Source of the DNA: Ampelomyces quisqualis
Lineage: Eukaryota; Ascomycota; Dothideomycetes; Pleosporales; Phaeosphaeriaceae
Length of the DNA stretch: 64,000 nt
Direction of reading: 5' to 3'
Assembly: GCA_018398575.1 (NCBI GenBank)
Contig: JAGTXZ010000002.1
Span: 2,048,501-2,112,500, forward strand
Part shown: in pieces, positions 10,773 through 21,379 of the stretch
How the letters are laid out: each line of letters opens with the position of its first letter
Numbering within the stretch: position 1 is the stretch's first letter
Made by a program: the position numbers and the translations under genes
Notes under the pieces: model-generated
What the model was told of the DNA's origin: nothing
Database searches by the model: none
The model's input: the letters and a program-made list of their open reading frames with translations, nothing else

Positions 10773-11665
10773 ATGGGTGCTCACGCCCAAGATGTCGAGG
10801 CGCTCGTGCACTCGGACGACCCAAACCACCCTGCCAACCACATTTGCACGCTCTGCGCAAAGTTCTACACCCTAGGCTGGGTACGCCCAACCCTTGTGGA
10901 GAACCAATCGCGGACAATGGCGCAGTGAAAGAAGCCACGACTGACATGCAATCTTGCGCCAGGTCACAGGTACCGGCGGAGGCACCAGCATCCGCCATGA
11001 CGACAAAATCTACATTGCGCCCAGCGGCGTGCAGAAAGAGCTCATGAAGCCCACCGACATGTTCGTCATGGACTTTGCCAGCAAGGAATATCTTCGACGA
11101 CCTCAAGTACGGCCCCGATATGATCCTGCTGCTGCGAATAGCCCTAACGGCGAAACAAGGTCCTCAAACCATCCGCCTGCACCCCCCTCTTCATGGCCGC
11201 CTTCGAACGCGGCGCTGGCTGCTGCATCCACACGCACTCGCAATGGGCCGTGCTCGTCACTCTCCTCGTGGACCGCGACTTCGGCCCCGACGCGTGCTTT
11301 GAAATCGAGCAGGTCGAGCAGATCAAAGGGATTCCCCGGGGGCGCGGCAAGCCGGGTAATCTCGGGTACTACGATCGCCTGCGGATACCGATTATCGAGA
11401 ACACGGCGCAGGAGGAGGATCTGAGGGAGAGCTTGGAAGACGCCATGGAGAGGCATCCTGATAGCTATGCGGTTTTGGTCAAGAGGCATGGCATGTGAGT
11501 GGCCGACGGCGGAGAAGGGCTGGTGCGTGAGTGTGCTGACAAGTGCACAGTTATGTTTGGGGGGACAGTGTGCACAAAGCGAAGACGCAGTGCGAGAGTA
11601 TCGATTATATCCTGCAGCTAGCTGTAGAGATGAACAAGTTGGGTCTGCCGTGGACCAAGTCGTAA
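10773..11665 (+). CDS. MDE1: Methylthioribulose-1-phosphate dehydratase
   Basis: Four exons: 10773-10880, 10963-11106, 11160-11494 and 11551-11665; introns of 82, 53 and 56 bp with GTACGC, GTACGG and GTGAGT donors, CTGAC/CTAAC branch sites and AG acceptors. The product has 233 residues. It dehydrates 5-methylthioribulose-1-phosphate in the cytosolic methionine salvage pathway, a class II aldolase-fold zinc enzyme. Conserved blocks are VTGTGGGTSIRHDDKIYIAP, GVQKELMKPTDMF, a zinc-binding CIHTHSQ (His108, His110), FEIEQVEQIKGIPRG and RHGIYVWGDSVHKAKTQCE (third zinc His194). Length is normal for the family. The intron inside RPQ/VLKPSACTP is needed; reading through loses the conserved block. Confidence 0.95.
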
Positions 11666-11905
11666 CGTGGCATGGCCTCCCAAGAAGAGCTGGTGCTATC
11701 TTACGGAAATGTAGCCACTCACGCGAGTTGGACTACTTTGTTCGTACTGTTGGTGGTATTCATGCATTCTCCCGTCCTCGACGTGTCGGCACAACATGTC
11801 GCACATACATATACATATACATGTGGAGAAAAGTAACCCCGCACCGCCGCCTGCTGTTGACGACGCCGAACGAACCATGCTTTGCCCTGACCCTGGATAT
11901 GAATT
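11666..11905. other. Convergent 3' intergenic region
   Basis: A 240-bp spacer between the stop codons of MDE1 (+) and PTA1 (-). It carries a short run of ATACAT/ACATAT units (about 11804-11822). Terminator and polyadenylation signals for both genes probably lie here, but none is distinct enough to annotate alone. Confidence 0.4.
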
Positions 11906-14605
11906 CTACGAAGCAGCTTTGACTTCGAGTGCGCCATTGGCACTCTCCTTGACCGCCTGCCCCTCCCCCTCCGTCTTCATCGACGGCGTAACCGACCCTT
12001 CTTTGCCCAGAACTTCCGGTCTCCACCTCAAGAGCAATTTCCTCGCGCTCGGCTTCGCGCGCTCATTTTCTTGCCACATCTCTGCCAGCGTGTCTACTAC
12101 AATTTGGCGAACGGGCGGGCGGAACATGTACAGATATTGGAGTGCACTGCACGCAAGATCAATGCGCTCGGGGTCTCTGGCCATGATCTTAAGACGAGAC
12201 AGGATTTCGTGGTCGAGCGCGGGAATTTCAGACAGGAAGCGAAGGAGGATCTTGTCTGTGTGTTCGATGAATCCAAGGATGCCGTCGAACATGCGCAGCG
12301 CGCAGCGTTGGTAGTTACCCTTGGGCGTGTCCGTGTCGGAAACATGGTTGCCGGCGCCGTTCTTGGTCGACTTCTTGGCTGACTGAGCGAGCACGCTGTC
12401 GTTGTACCACTCTTCGCTAAGCCAGGATATCGCTACGTCAATTCGCCGCTTCCAGTCGTGAATGATGTAGTTGTAGAGTCCATCTCGTACCGCCTCACCA
12501 ATTGCAATGCTGCCCTTGGCGCTCTTGACAGCGAACTCCTCCTTGACGCCGTTATCCGGGTCGTCGAGTCCAGCATTTGCTCGGGTTGCTAAGCGTGAGA
12601 GAATGGTTACCCAAGCATCTCGGCCATAATCAGTTGCTGCAATGCGGTTGAACCCTGACTTTGTAGTTGTCGATTTTTGTGTCTCATCGACGGCTGATAG
12701 CATGCCAAACGCTCGGTAAACTGTCTGATCGCCGTACTTCTGCACCTGTTGCTCTGAAAGTGGTGGTGCTTCAGGAAGTTTGTAGGGCGCAAGAGCTGTG
12801 GTGGGACCTGTTTGTGGCGGGAAATCGGTTGATTGGAGACCGTCAAGTCTGTTGATGACCTGTTCGGCATCTTCAGGCTCAAAGTCAGGCTCATACTCCT
12901 CCTCGTCGTCTGCGCCAGGGCCAGGGCCAGGGGCAGGTGGAGCAGTGCGTGTTCTGGCTGCAACCTGACTGAGGCTTAGATATCTGGAACGAACGATCTG
13001 TAGAACATGTTAGCGAACTCGGAGTGATCTTCCCTCTAGGATCCTGGTTCGTTCACGTGATATGGCGCGCCGTTACAGAACGGCCGGCTAACACCAGCGA
13101 CAGGTCCCATGACGGAATATGAAATGGGTCACGTACATTGATAGCATGGTCGAGTTTTTGTGCTTGGACAGATTGCAAGACAGGCACCACAATCCTTAAC
13201 AGCTGTTCCGGATCCTTGAAGGCTTGCACATCGAAATTCACAGTAGACCCTTCAGGATTCAGAGTGTACAATTGACGCCAACTGACATCACCTGCGGGCA
13301 GAGGAGGAACAGAGTCGGTTCGTGGAGGAGCCTCAGCAACCACGCGCTGTCGCTTAGCTTGATCAAGGCCATCAGTAGGCTCACTCGGTGCTGGTCGCTT
13401 ACGGCTGGACTCGTCAAAGATGTCAAGACGCGTCCGATGCATGCGTTCCATGTAGTGCTGTATGCGTCCGTTGATCTGATTTTCGGGGTTCCTGCACATA
13501 TCAATGAGCCAGTGATAGTAGAGTGTAGCGCGGGTGTACGTACCGCTTCATGATATTCATGAGTAGTGCACGCGTTGTACGCTCAATCGACTTCATGATC
13601 ACCTTGTTCTTGGGTGTCAAGGGAGAATTGCCAAGCTTCAGTGGATTGAAATTGAGCACGCTGGTCAAGATTTTATTTGCGGCGATTGGTCGTCGATGCA
13701 TCAGCATGCCGAGAGTGTTCAGGGTTGCGGTTATGACCAGTCCATCACTGTAGCCTGTTAGAGCCGCCAAACCGTGTCCAGAGAGCCCATCTAACCTATG
13801 ATCCCCATGAATGATGTCCAACAGCCGGTCAAGGAGACCATGTCCTTCTGCTTCGAGGCTCGCATACGGTATGACGGGGTGGTCGCGGGGCACGAGGGCG
13901 AGGGAGACGTCGCTTCCATCGGGTCTCTGCGAGCAAGCGTTTAGCGCGCTGTTACGATGGGGGAGTTGGTTCGCACGTACTCGGGGGTCTACGATGCCGG
14001 GTGTCTGCACAAGCACCACCTGCTGCAGGAACTTGACGCAGCATATGCGCACGCCAGGGGTGGCCTTGTCCATGCGTCGCAGGATGCTGGACTTGATTGA
14101 CGACATGATCTGCCAGTCTTGGGCATCGTTGGGGTTCGCGACACTGGGGCACAATCAAGTATGAGAGAGGGTTCGAGACGGCTGCGATCAAGCGGATACC
14201 GAACGGCGAGGGGATGGAGCCAAGCATATCGCACTCATCATGGAGCGCACGTCTACCTGATGTTCAAGGGGGGACTTACACGTGTCTGTAGACCAGCGAG
14301 TACACGCTCGCAGCCGCCTGCACGACGCTTTTGGTCACGTTCTTGTCGTCGACGTTCTCCAGGTAGTCCTTCAGCGTCGGCAGCACCGACGACGCGCTGT
14401 TCTCCTTGGCCTCCGAGGGCCACGCCGGTGACGCAAATGCCTCCGCCAGGAAGTCGGCGCCCCATCGCTGCATGTCAACGCCCTGGTGGTCTGCACTGTA
14501 TCCGATGATGGGGAGCACGCCGGGAATGATGGTAGGATAGTATCGGCCGTCGCCTAGCGCGAGCGACCTGGCCGATTCTAGCTGCTGTATCGTCTGGGCA
14601 CTCAT
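11906..14605 (-). CDS. PTA1: Pta1/symplekin, mRNA 3'-end processing scaffold
   Basis: Six exons: 14605-14280, 14143-13981, 13926-13796, 13747-13544, 13491-13137 and 12997-11906, giving 756 residues. Introns are 136, 54, 48, 52 and 139 bp. Two of them (13980-13927 and 13795-13748) are multiples of three without stops and could be misread as coding. Removing them restores family blocks such as VSLALVPRDHP and IHGDHSDGLVITATLN. Symplekin/Pta1 scaffolds the cleavage and polyadenylation factor in the nucleus. The N-terminal SYMPK/PTA1 domain runs from about residue 100 to 340 (PGVRICCVKFLQQVVLVQTP, SVLNFNPLKLGNSPLTPKNK, MHRTRLDIFDE). An acidic, Pro/Gly-rich linker and a conserved C-terminal part follow. 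It shares a 354-bp promoter region with COA3. Confidence 0.93.
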
Positions 14606-14959
14606 TGTGGCCGAGGGGGAGCGCCCAGTGCACGAGTGACGAGCTTTGTTCCGCGCGCGTTGCAGCCAAAGTAGTCGCGCGACACAGCAGAGCACGTGTT
14701 TCCGCGCAGTCTCCAATCCCCCACAATGCTAGTAACTAAGATGGGCGAAGGCGCGTGGAGAAGGCAAAGGCGTGCGCCGGGAGATGTCGGTCGTCTCGAT
14801 GCGGCTGCCGGGGGGGGGGGTCAGAGCGACGATGCAGGTGAAGGCGCCCACAGCGGACGCTAACGACAGCTTAGTCATCTTGATCTGACGGTACAAATCG
14901 AGAGCCACGCCCACGCCCGCCTCTTCCCCGCAGGACTGTGAGAGCCCCAGCACGCCACC
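14606..14959. promoter_or_regulatory. Bidirectional promoter between PTA1 and COA3
   Basis: The two start codons face away from each other across 354 bp. The region is GC-rich and includes a ten-G run near 14811-14820. No clear TATA box was seen, as is common for housekeeping gene pairs. Confidence 0.5.
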
Positions 14960-15343
14960 ATGGGATAGTGAGTGCGGCCTCACGAATGCCCCGTGTATAC
15001 TGACGGCCGCAGCAAACCCTTCCGCTCGACCTACTACGACGAACGCATGCGGGCCGCGCCGGCTCTGCTGCGAACCCGCGCGCCGTACCTGGTCAAGAAC
15101 ACGCTCACCGGCGCCTTCATCTGCACCGTGGTCATTAGCATCTGTACGCCGCCCTGCCAGCCCTGCGGTTTCGCAGTCTTACGTTGAGTAGACTCGTATA
15201 CGATCCACGTGATCTCTCAAGACGAGTTCACCGACGTCATCGTACCCGATGCGCCCACGAGACAGCCAGGCCAACTGTCGGGGGGAGCGAACCCGGGAGC
15301 AACAACACAGGCGGTTCAGCAGGCACTTGATGCGCGCAAGTAA
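14960..15343 (+). CDS. COA3: Cytochrome c oxidase assembly factor 3, mitochondrial
   Basis: Three exons: an 8-nt first exon 14960-14967 (Met-Gly-Ty), 15013-15143 and 15192-15343. Introns of 45 and 48 bp have GTGAGT/GTACGC donors and CAG/TAG acceptors. The product has 96 residues. Coa3 is a small single-pass inner-membrane protein that works with Cox14 to control Cox1 translation and early complex IV assembly. The family pattern is clear: KPFRSTYYDERMRAAPALLR, then RAPYLVKNTLTGAF leading into one membrane segment (about 33-53), then HVISQDEFTDV and a short polar tail. The tiny first exon is easy to miss; without it the protein has no proper start. Confidence 0.9.
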
Positions 15344-15699
15344 ATCGCCGCATGACCACTGTACAAGAGTGTATGGATACACGTTCGCATTGGGTTGGCG
15401 CCATAGGCACTTGAGAACAATACCACATCTGCGCTAAACACAAGGCATCACCACCCCGACACGAACCCCTCCATCCAACGTGACAGCCTTGATGAACCAC
15501 ATGGCACCACCCCCGCTCCAACACCCACTGCTTTAACCCCTTGTTCACTTAGGACAGTGTCTTTTCAAAACAGACTCGAAATAGCATCTTTACACAAGAT
15601 ATCTGGACAACATCAACCACCTCTAGGACCGAACATTTGGCTCCGATATCGATTTAGCCCTACGATGCAGTCCAGTCATACAACACCTCGCCGCAACTC
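15344..15699. other. Intergenic DNA
   Basis: The 3' flank of COA3. Short ORFs on both strands show no domain. Nothing recognisable was found before the transporter relic. Confidence 0.4.
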
Positions 15700-15900
15700 G
15701 CTGTCTCGGCCTCTCGCTAAATCGCACTCTCCGCCCTTCTGATTTTCATCTTCTTCCAGACACCACCCCAAGCAGCTCCAGCGAAAGCAACGTGGAAGGA
15801 GAAGTTCCTCCAACTAGACCCCCTCGGTGTCGCATTGATCATGGGCGGCATCATCTCCTTCATCCTCGCTGTCGAATACTACCATACTCTGGCATCATCA
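15700..15900 (+). pseudogene. Relic of a major facilitator superfamily transporter
   Basis: One frame reads IALSALLIFIFFQTPPQAAP, then KATWKEKFLQLDPLGVALI and MGGIISFILAVEYY. This matches the stretch between transmembrane segments 6 and 8 of fungal DHA14-type drug-proton antiporters. It is preceded by an in-frame TAA (about 15718) and followed by unrelated sequence, so only about 55 residues of an original 500 or more remain. Downstream, 15880-16145 in another frame is open for about 85 residues (ends DLNNELHE) and looks coding-like, but I could not assign it. The differences are not obviously RIP-type; deletion seems the main cause. Confidence 0.55.
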
Positions 15901-16308
15901 AGATCGGCCGCGAATGGCTTACCGGTACTCAAAACGGTCCAGTCAATTCCATCACAACACAGCAGTTTTCAACAGAGATGCCCGATAGTTTGCATGTGGC
16001 CAACCACATGTTCACCACTGCTGGGTTCAGTGGGGCTCCACGCAACGAGCCGCAACCTGTGTTCTTTCAACGAATAGCTGATGGCCATGCGTCGAGAGTG
16101 CCACAAATGCCTAGTGTCGATCTGAACAATGAGCTACATGAATAGCAGCAAATACTATCGCCATGTTTAATGGCTGGCGTAGACCCCTGGGCATTTCAAG
16201 GCGTTGAAGCGGCATTTTTTGATAGTGTGATGAGAGGAACATGGATTGGGAACAGCCGCTGCAAGATCAGCTTTAGAGCTGTTGTTACGATACACGTACA
16301 CTATTTGA
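15901..16308. other. Intergenic DNA with unassigned open frame
   Basis: Mostly the 3' flank of the carboxylesterase gene. An ORF continuing to 16145 on the plus strand has no recognisable domain and may be a fragment of a lost gene. No other feature was seen. Confidence 0.35.
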
Positions 16309-17958
16309 TTAAAGTTTCAACGTATTTCTGAATTCCTCGTCTTCGCTCCGCACTCCCTGCCACATCTCAGCCACTCGCCATAGTTTCTCGCCGTCGATAC
16401 TGCTCAGTACATCTCCTCGGCCTTGTCGGTACAAGCGGTCATACTCGCCTTCGTTCACTTCAACCACGCCTTCACTTCCGAAGACGACGAGCTTGTCTCG
16501 TGACGCCCATGGATGACCGTTGACAAATTTGATGAAGTGTTCCGCCACATCTTGCGCAACATTTCGATGCTTCGCATCAAGCTGATCATTGAAATTCTGT
16601 AACAAAAAAGCCACGTCCGATTCATGCGAAGCGAGACCCTTGAACGCGCCTTCGAACGGATTCGCAACGTGGAAGTGATACCTCGAAGTATTCTCCACAG
16701 GTCTAGCGCTTTTCCAGCCGTTGTGAATTCTGCGTGCTGGATCGTGGAAGCGCAGTTCAGATGCCAACTGAAGCAGCGTTTCCCCTTCTTGCTCGGGTGA
16801 TAGATCGCGGTCAAGATTGTACGCAGCTAAAAGCCTGGTCGTCTCGGTTTTGGTAAGGTATTTCGAGCAAGCATGCTTCAAACGATCGAGGACTTGTGGA
16901 TGGTCGAGTATCCGCGCTTTCAAGACCGTGCCGTCGTGTGCAGTGTCGCCTATCACGAACGTGTTGCACCAATTCGGTTTGTGCTCGATTCTATTCTCGT
17001 TGACTAGCAGACTGATATTGGCGTCTTGCTTGAGCCACTTTCCATCGACGTAGCCGCAGTAGTGGGCTGCGAGACGCAGCTGTTGAGCTAAATCTTCCGC
17101 CCCAGTGTTCAGTAGCTTCTCTTCGAGGCTCTGAGTATCATTCGCTTTGACCTTCAGCGCTATAGCTTGATTGTGAAGCAGCTGGGTTTGCCACCATTTT
17201 CTTCTCGATTTCCGCAGTGTCGCATCGCCGCTCATGATGATTACTTGTTCGAACAGTCCATCAGTGCCAATGTTGGCACAAAGTAAAGTCGATAAGGAAA
17301 TTCCGCCAGCTGACTCTCCTGTTGCGGTGATCTTGCTGGGATCTCCTCCAAAGCCTGCAATATGTTGCTTTATCCATCGAAATGCCAGCACTTGATCTTT
17401 ATAGCCCATATTTCCCAGAGCCCCAATGTCCTCGTGCGCCAGGAAACCAAGCAAACCAACTCGATAGTTGATCGCAACGGCAATCACAGGCTTGCAGATT
17501 TCCACACTTCTGTTGACGAAATTTTGCAAGTCGTATTGCGGCCAGTTGTTGGACCCCATGCTCAATCCACCGCCATGCACCCACACAAACACTGGCAAAC
17601 CCCTCTCTTTGCCCTGTACTACAGACTTCGGCACCGTAACATTGACATGTAAGCATTCAAATTCGTCCATCTCTTCCGTGTCTCCTTGACCTTTCTCACA
17701 AGGTAAAGACATATTACCGAGTAACGTCAAGTCCCACGCCTGGGCGCCTCGTTTGTGTGGACATGATGGGCCAAATCGCGTAGCGTCGAAGACGCCATCC
17801 ATTCCCGCACTTAACGTCTCTTTCAGCATCGAATCTTGGTACCGTGCTGGTATCGAAGCATATTTGATGTTTCTGAATTGTATCGAAGTAGAGGAAGGTG
17901 TGCCGCGCAGGGAGCAACCTAAAGTGAGATGCGCGAGGGTGTGTTCCTGTAACGACAT
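16309..17958 (-). CDS. Type-B carboxylesterase/lipase family protein
   Basis: An intronless 549-residue ORF, the usual length for the COesterase family. It is an alpha/beta hydrolase expected to cleave carboxylic esters; the substrate is unknown. Visible parts are the oxyanion-hole HGGG (about 128-131), YRVGLLGFL, the nucleophile elbow GESAGG with Ser216, and the catalytic His in ASHESDVAFLL (His445). The acid is likely in GDTAHDG near residue 342. There is no signal peptide (MSLQEHTLAHLTLGC), so it is probably intracellular, unlike many secreted relatives. It is the last protein gene before the tRNA and the repeat block and shows no RIP-type stops. The ATG at 17958 begins a typical short N-terminus, and no better start is upstream. 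Confidence 0.9.
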   Translation of the reverse strand: MSLQEHTLAHLTLGCSLRGTPSSTSIQFRNIKYASIPARYQDSMLKETLSAGMDGVFDATRFGPSCPHKRGAQAWDLTLLGNMSLPCEKGQGDTEEMDEFECLHVNVTVPKSVVQGKERGLPVFVWVHGGGLSMGSNNWPQYDLQNFVNRSVEICKPVIAVAINYRVGLLGFLAHEDIGALGNMGYKDQVLAFRWIKQHIAGFGGDPSKITATGESAGGISLSTLLCANIGTDGLFEQVIIMSGDATLRKSRRKWWQTQLLHNQAIALKVKANDTQSLEEKLLNTGAEDLAQQLRLAAHYCGYVDGKWLKQDANISLLVNENRIEHKPNWCNTFVIGDTAHDGTVLKARILDHPQVLDRLKHACSKYLTKTETTRLLAAYNLDRDLSPEQEGETLLQLASELRFHDPARRIHNGWKSARPVENTSRYHFHVANPFEGAFKGLASHESDVAFLLQNFNDQLDAKHRNVAQDVAEHFIKFVNGHPWASRDKLVVFGSEGVVEVNEGEYDRLYRQGRGDVLSSIDGEKLWRVAEMWQGVRSEDEEFRNTLKL

Positions 17959-18438
17959 TGTTGGTTGTCACAGTATTGGTAAAAAGCAAGACAGTTTGAT
18001 GTACTGTGCAGTATAAGGTACATATTCAAAAAAGCTTGTCGCTATTTCCTTCACGGTGTCATGCTGATACCCCCAGAATCCCCAGTCCCGTACCTCAAGA
18101 TGTGGGGATGTGGGGCTGGGAATGGTAAGTAGTTCTTTGACGCTACCGGTGGTGAAATTAATGCAGAATCACCGGATTCAACATGAGCTGCATTAGCCTA
18201 CAATACCCTCCGGGGGTAATTAGGTAAGCTCACAGCAATTTTAATAGATGAACCTTTGCGGGTGCATGCTGCTAAGAAATAAGTATGAAAAGAACATTCT
18301 GCAGGGCAAGTCAGCCTATCGTTCAAACATTTCAAGTCTATCTTTGTTAGTACTATTTGGCGGCGGTTACATAGATGTCTATGAATTAGTGCATCATCGG
18401 CACAACCAAACCATCAGCTGGCTTACGTCAGCCGTTTA
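17959..18438. promoter_or_regulatory. Upstream region of the carboxylesterase, 480 bp
   Basis: Lies between the esterase start (-) and the tRNA gene (+). It contains a G-rich stretch (GTGGGGATGTGGGGCTGGG, about 18099-18117). ORF 18248-18544 shows no domain. No other feature was seen. Confidence 0.4.
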
Positions 18439-18577
18439 TCTTCGATGGTCTAGTGGTCATGATTTCCGCTTGTCAAGTCCGCTTACCAAGCGCGGGAGAC
18501 CGGGTAAGATTATACTCCGCCAGCTTCTACGATCGACTTGCTGATTATGCAAAAGGGTTCGATTCCCCGTCGGAGAG
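18439..18577 (+). tRNA. tRNA-Asp(GTC) with two insertions
   Basis: The ends pair as a 7-bp acceptor stem (TCTTCGA with TCGGAGA, one G-U) with discriminator G at 18577. The D arm (TGGTCTAGTGG, also the A box) begins at 18446 and the anticodon GTC is 18472-18474. A 15-nt intron at 18476-18490 sits at the canonical 37/38 position; removing it closes a CCGC/GCGG anticodon stem. A second 52-nt insert (18504-18555) interrupts the T stem. Removing it gives CGGGG-TTCGATT-CCCCG and an intact B box (GGTTCGATTCC). The mature form is then exactly 72 nt, the size of tRNA-Asp. A T-rich Pol III terminator lies at 18584-18592. The gene may be functional or a disrupted copy; the clean fit of the remainder favours a precise insert. 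Confidence 0.85.
18504..18555 (+). other. 52-nt T-stem insert with spliceosomal-intron consensus
   Basis: The insert starts GTAAGA, has GCTGATT about 12 nt before its end and closes with AAAAG. These are the same donor, branch and AG features as in the protein-gene introns of this window (for example 7083-7137), and its size is the same class (45-59 bp). A non-canonical tRNA-endonuclease intron is the alternative. Confidence 0.6.
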
Positions 18578-18946
18578 TCAACACTTTATTTTTGCTTATA
18601 CAGGCAGCCATAACGGTTCACAACGTACAAACACGCTGGTCACCTAGCCACATAGAAATTGCTAGCAACGAGCTAGCGGACTAGCTAGCTAATAGCAAAG
18701 CAAAGAATCTACTGTGTAGGCTACCTAAGGGGCATAGCTACTAAACTAACAATATCTAGTATACAATTAGTCGCCTAGGCACTCCTCTACTAGGCCTAAG
18801 TTCTAACAGACGTAGTAGAAGGCTAAGAAGTCTAAACTCTTAGGCTAGTATAAGTAGTAGAATCTTAAATACTACTCTGTTAAAGCACTCTTAGAACTAG
18901 AGCTTCTCTAAAGAACACTATTACGTATACTTATAATCTAATTAAG

Positions 18947-19133
18947 TGTAATAGGCTAGGCTTTGCCTAGCCTTTTGCCTTCTTAGAAAGAGCTTAGTCT
19001 AGCCTTACTACCTCTTTATAGACTAGCACGCACAGAGAGTATATAAACCTCTTTTGTAACTAGTAAAGAAGCTTAAAAAATATAACTCTTTCTAGTACCT
19101 TATTATTCTATCTTTACAGGCTAGCCTCTAACA
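18947..19133 (+). repeat. 5' LTR of gypsy W
   Basis: 187 bp, starting TGTAATAGGC and ending CTCTAACA. It is nearly identical to 55118-55304, where the first TG has become TA, a RIP-type change. It holds an internal near-palindrome TAGGCTAGGCTTTGCCTAGCC. Confidence 0.88.
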
Positions 19134-21079
19134 ATTATATTCCTTTCTAATATAATAATATTTGTAAAATAGCCTTCTCTAACTAACACTCTAATATAGA
19201 GTTAGAGCCTAAAGTATAAGACTCTTAAACTAACCTTTAGGCTTGTTATACTTTATTAGATAGTTATCTTTAGACTATAGAGAACTAAATTAACGCCCTT
19301 AGAATAGTGCTCTACTCTCTTGTTACCTAACTTACAAATTCTACCTTCTTCTTAACAGCCTTTACTCTAAACTCTTCTCTAGTACCTCTTAACACGTAGA
19401 CTGCTAGAAACCTAGCACCTCTTGCGTCTGCTCTTTCTCTAGTCTAAGAGCTTATCTAATGTAAACTGTTACTTCTAAGTAACTTCTTTTCTAGTAATAA
19501 GTCTTACTTTACTGCCTAGAAGGTTACTATAACCTATAAGCTTTAGACTAACTTAGCATTTATTAGAAGCGCTTAGAACTAGTATACTTTTATTTAGGCT
19601 AACTTATTACCTAAGGTCTAACAGAAAGTTACCTTTTACTACGCTAGTAGAAGAAAAGTAAGTAATTAGAACTTTATAAACTTTATAAAATATCTTAACT
19701 TCTGTTATAGAGATAAGTATAGTAAAAAATATACTTAAGCTATTTTAGAGAGTCTACGCTAGGCTAAAAAGAAGTCTTTTACTAACTTCTTCTTATAATT
19801 TAAGTCTCTTCTCTTATAATATAGAGAGGTAATATAGAATAATTAATAATAACTTAATAAATTATAACGTACCTTAAACTACTTTCTGCAATAAGTTACC
19901 TTCTACTACAGCGTTTTCTGTATAGACTATAACTAGGCTATAGCTAAATACTAATCTATTACAATTAACTTAAAAACTATATCTATTAAAGAATACTAAC
20001 ACTTATACATAAATAGAAGAACTTAAGCAAAGAAAGACTTAGATAGAGACGTTAAGATAGTAATAGTATCTACAGTTAGTATAAGTTTAGAGATAAAAGA
20101 GTAGACTAAGGCCTAGTAAAGAAATAGCGTAGGCTAATCTTAGTTAAAAAACTAGGTCTCTAAGAAGCTCTATAAGTAGCGTTATAATAGTAATTTATAT
20201 ACGCATTATAGTAAGTAAAGACACTATATACAGAGCTGCCTAAATATAGTATAGATCTATACTATTAGCGCTCTAAGCGCTGCAGCAGCTTTAACAGAGA
20301 TTTTAAAAAACTAAAAGCCTTTACCTACTTAGAGAGATAGAAGCGCTTCTTAGGTAGTGTTAGTAAAAGAGATAAAGAATAAGAGACGCTACTTAACTAC
20401 TTTAATAGTAACTTATTTTTTATTCTATTACTACTAGATAGTACTATAAATGTTAACGCCTTAGTAGATATAGGCTATAAGTGCTATAGTGCTATTAACG
20501 CTACGCTAGCAGGTTAAATAAGAATACGCACTACTAATATCCTACTATAACGTCTTAAATAGGCTACTACAAATAGTATATTTACGCTTATTACTTAAAT
20601 TATATTTCTAGACTATAATATTAATAGTTAGCGTTCTTAATTAATTATATATTTAGTACTAGACCTTACCTATAACCTAATCTTAAGAAAACTATAGTTA
20701 GCCTATAAAGAAGTAGTTATTTATACTACAAACAGTATAATAACTATTAGGTAGGTAGAAAACCTACTAGTAAAAGAAAAGGCCTGCTGCGCTGTCCTTT
20801 TACCTCTAGAAGAGATTAGCGCTAATAAAGTAATATAAGAGTTCTATAACTACTCTAAATTCTAAACATATAGTACTAGATTTACTATAACTAGTATTTA
20901 CGCTATAACACACGTATTAAGTAAGGCGTCTTAGAGATAAGCGCTATCTACTCTACTACTACTATAGATTTTAGACTTTATAGACATGTTTAACAAAGCC
21001 TCTACCTCTAGTCTACCTCTATATAGAGGCTAGATAGACTACTATATCTAACTCTAAACAAGTAAAGATAGAATAACTC
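19134..21079 (+). pseudogene. Gypsy W gag/protease region (dead)
   Basis: No frame stays open for more than 60 codons. With RIP stops ignored, the frame around 20458 reads ALVDIG...CYSAINATLA, a retroviral-type aspartic protease active site with the DSG changed to DIG. Most of the upstream part should be gag. W is cut at 21079 by X1 and resumes at 50884. Confidence 0.6.
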
Positions 21080-21379
21080 TGTAACAACGTAGGTAGGTAT
21101 AGCTATTAGAATTAAATCAGATACGTATTAGAGGCATATAAGAGTGCGTGTTGTATTAGAGATTCTAGATTAGCTATACACCTATAGGTCTTGTACAGAA
21201 GGACAAGAGAAACTTATCCTCTATCTAATACTATAGGCTTATATTTATAGTAGGCGTAGAAGCTAAGTTAGAGCGCTGTTAGAGCGCTATTAGTCCTAAT
21301 CTACTAGCCTTCTACATAATCTATTATTAAGCCTTTATAAGGTATTAGATATAATATGTATTTACGTGTACTTGTTACA
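21080..21379 (-). repeat. LTR of gypsy X1 (left)
   Basis: TGTAACAACG...CTTGTTACA, 300 bp, same orientation as the partner at 50579-50878. Confidence 0.88.

Noticed and set aside
13501..14154. A single uninterrupted PTA1 exon on the minus strand
   Set aside because: It is open only because two introns are multiples of three; conserved symplekin blocks require their removal.
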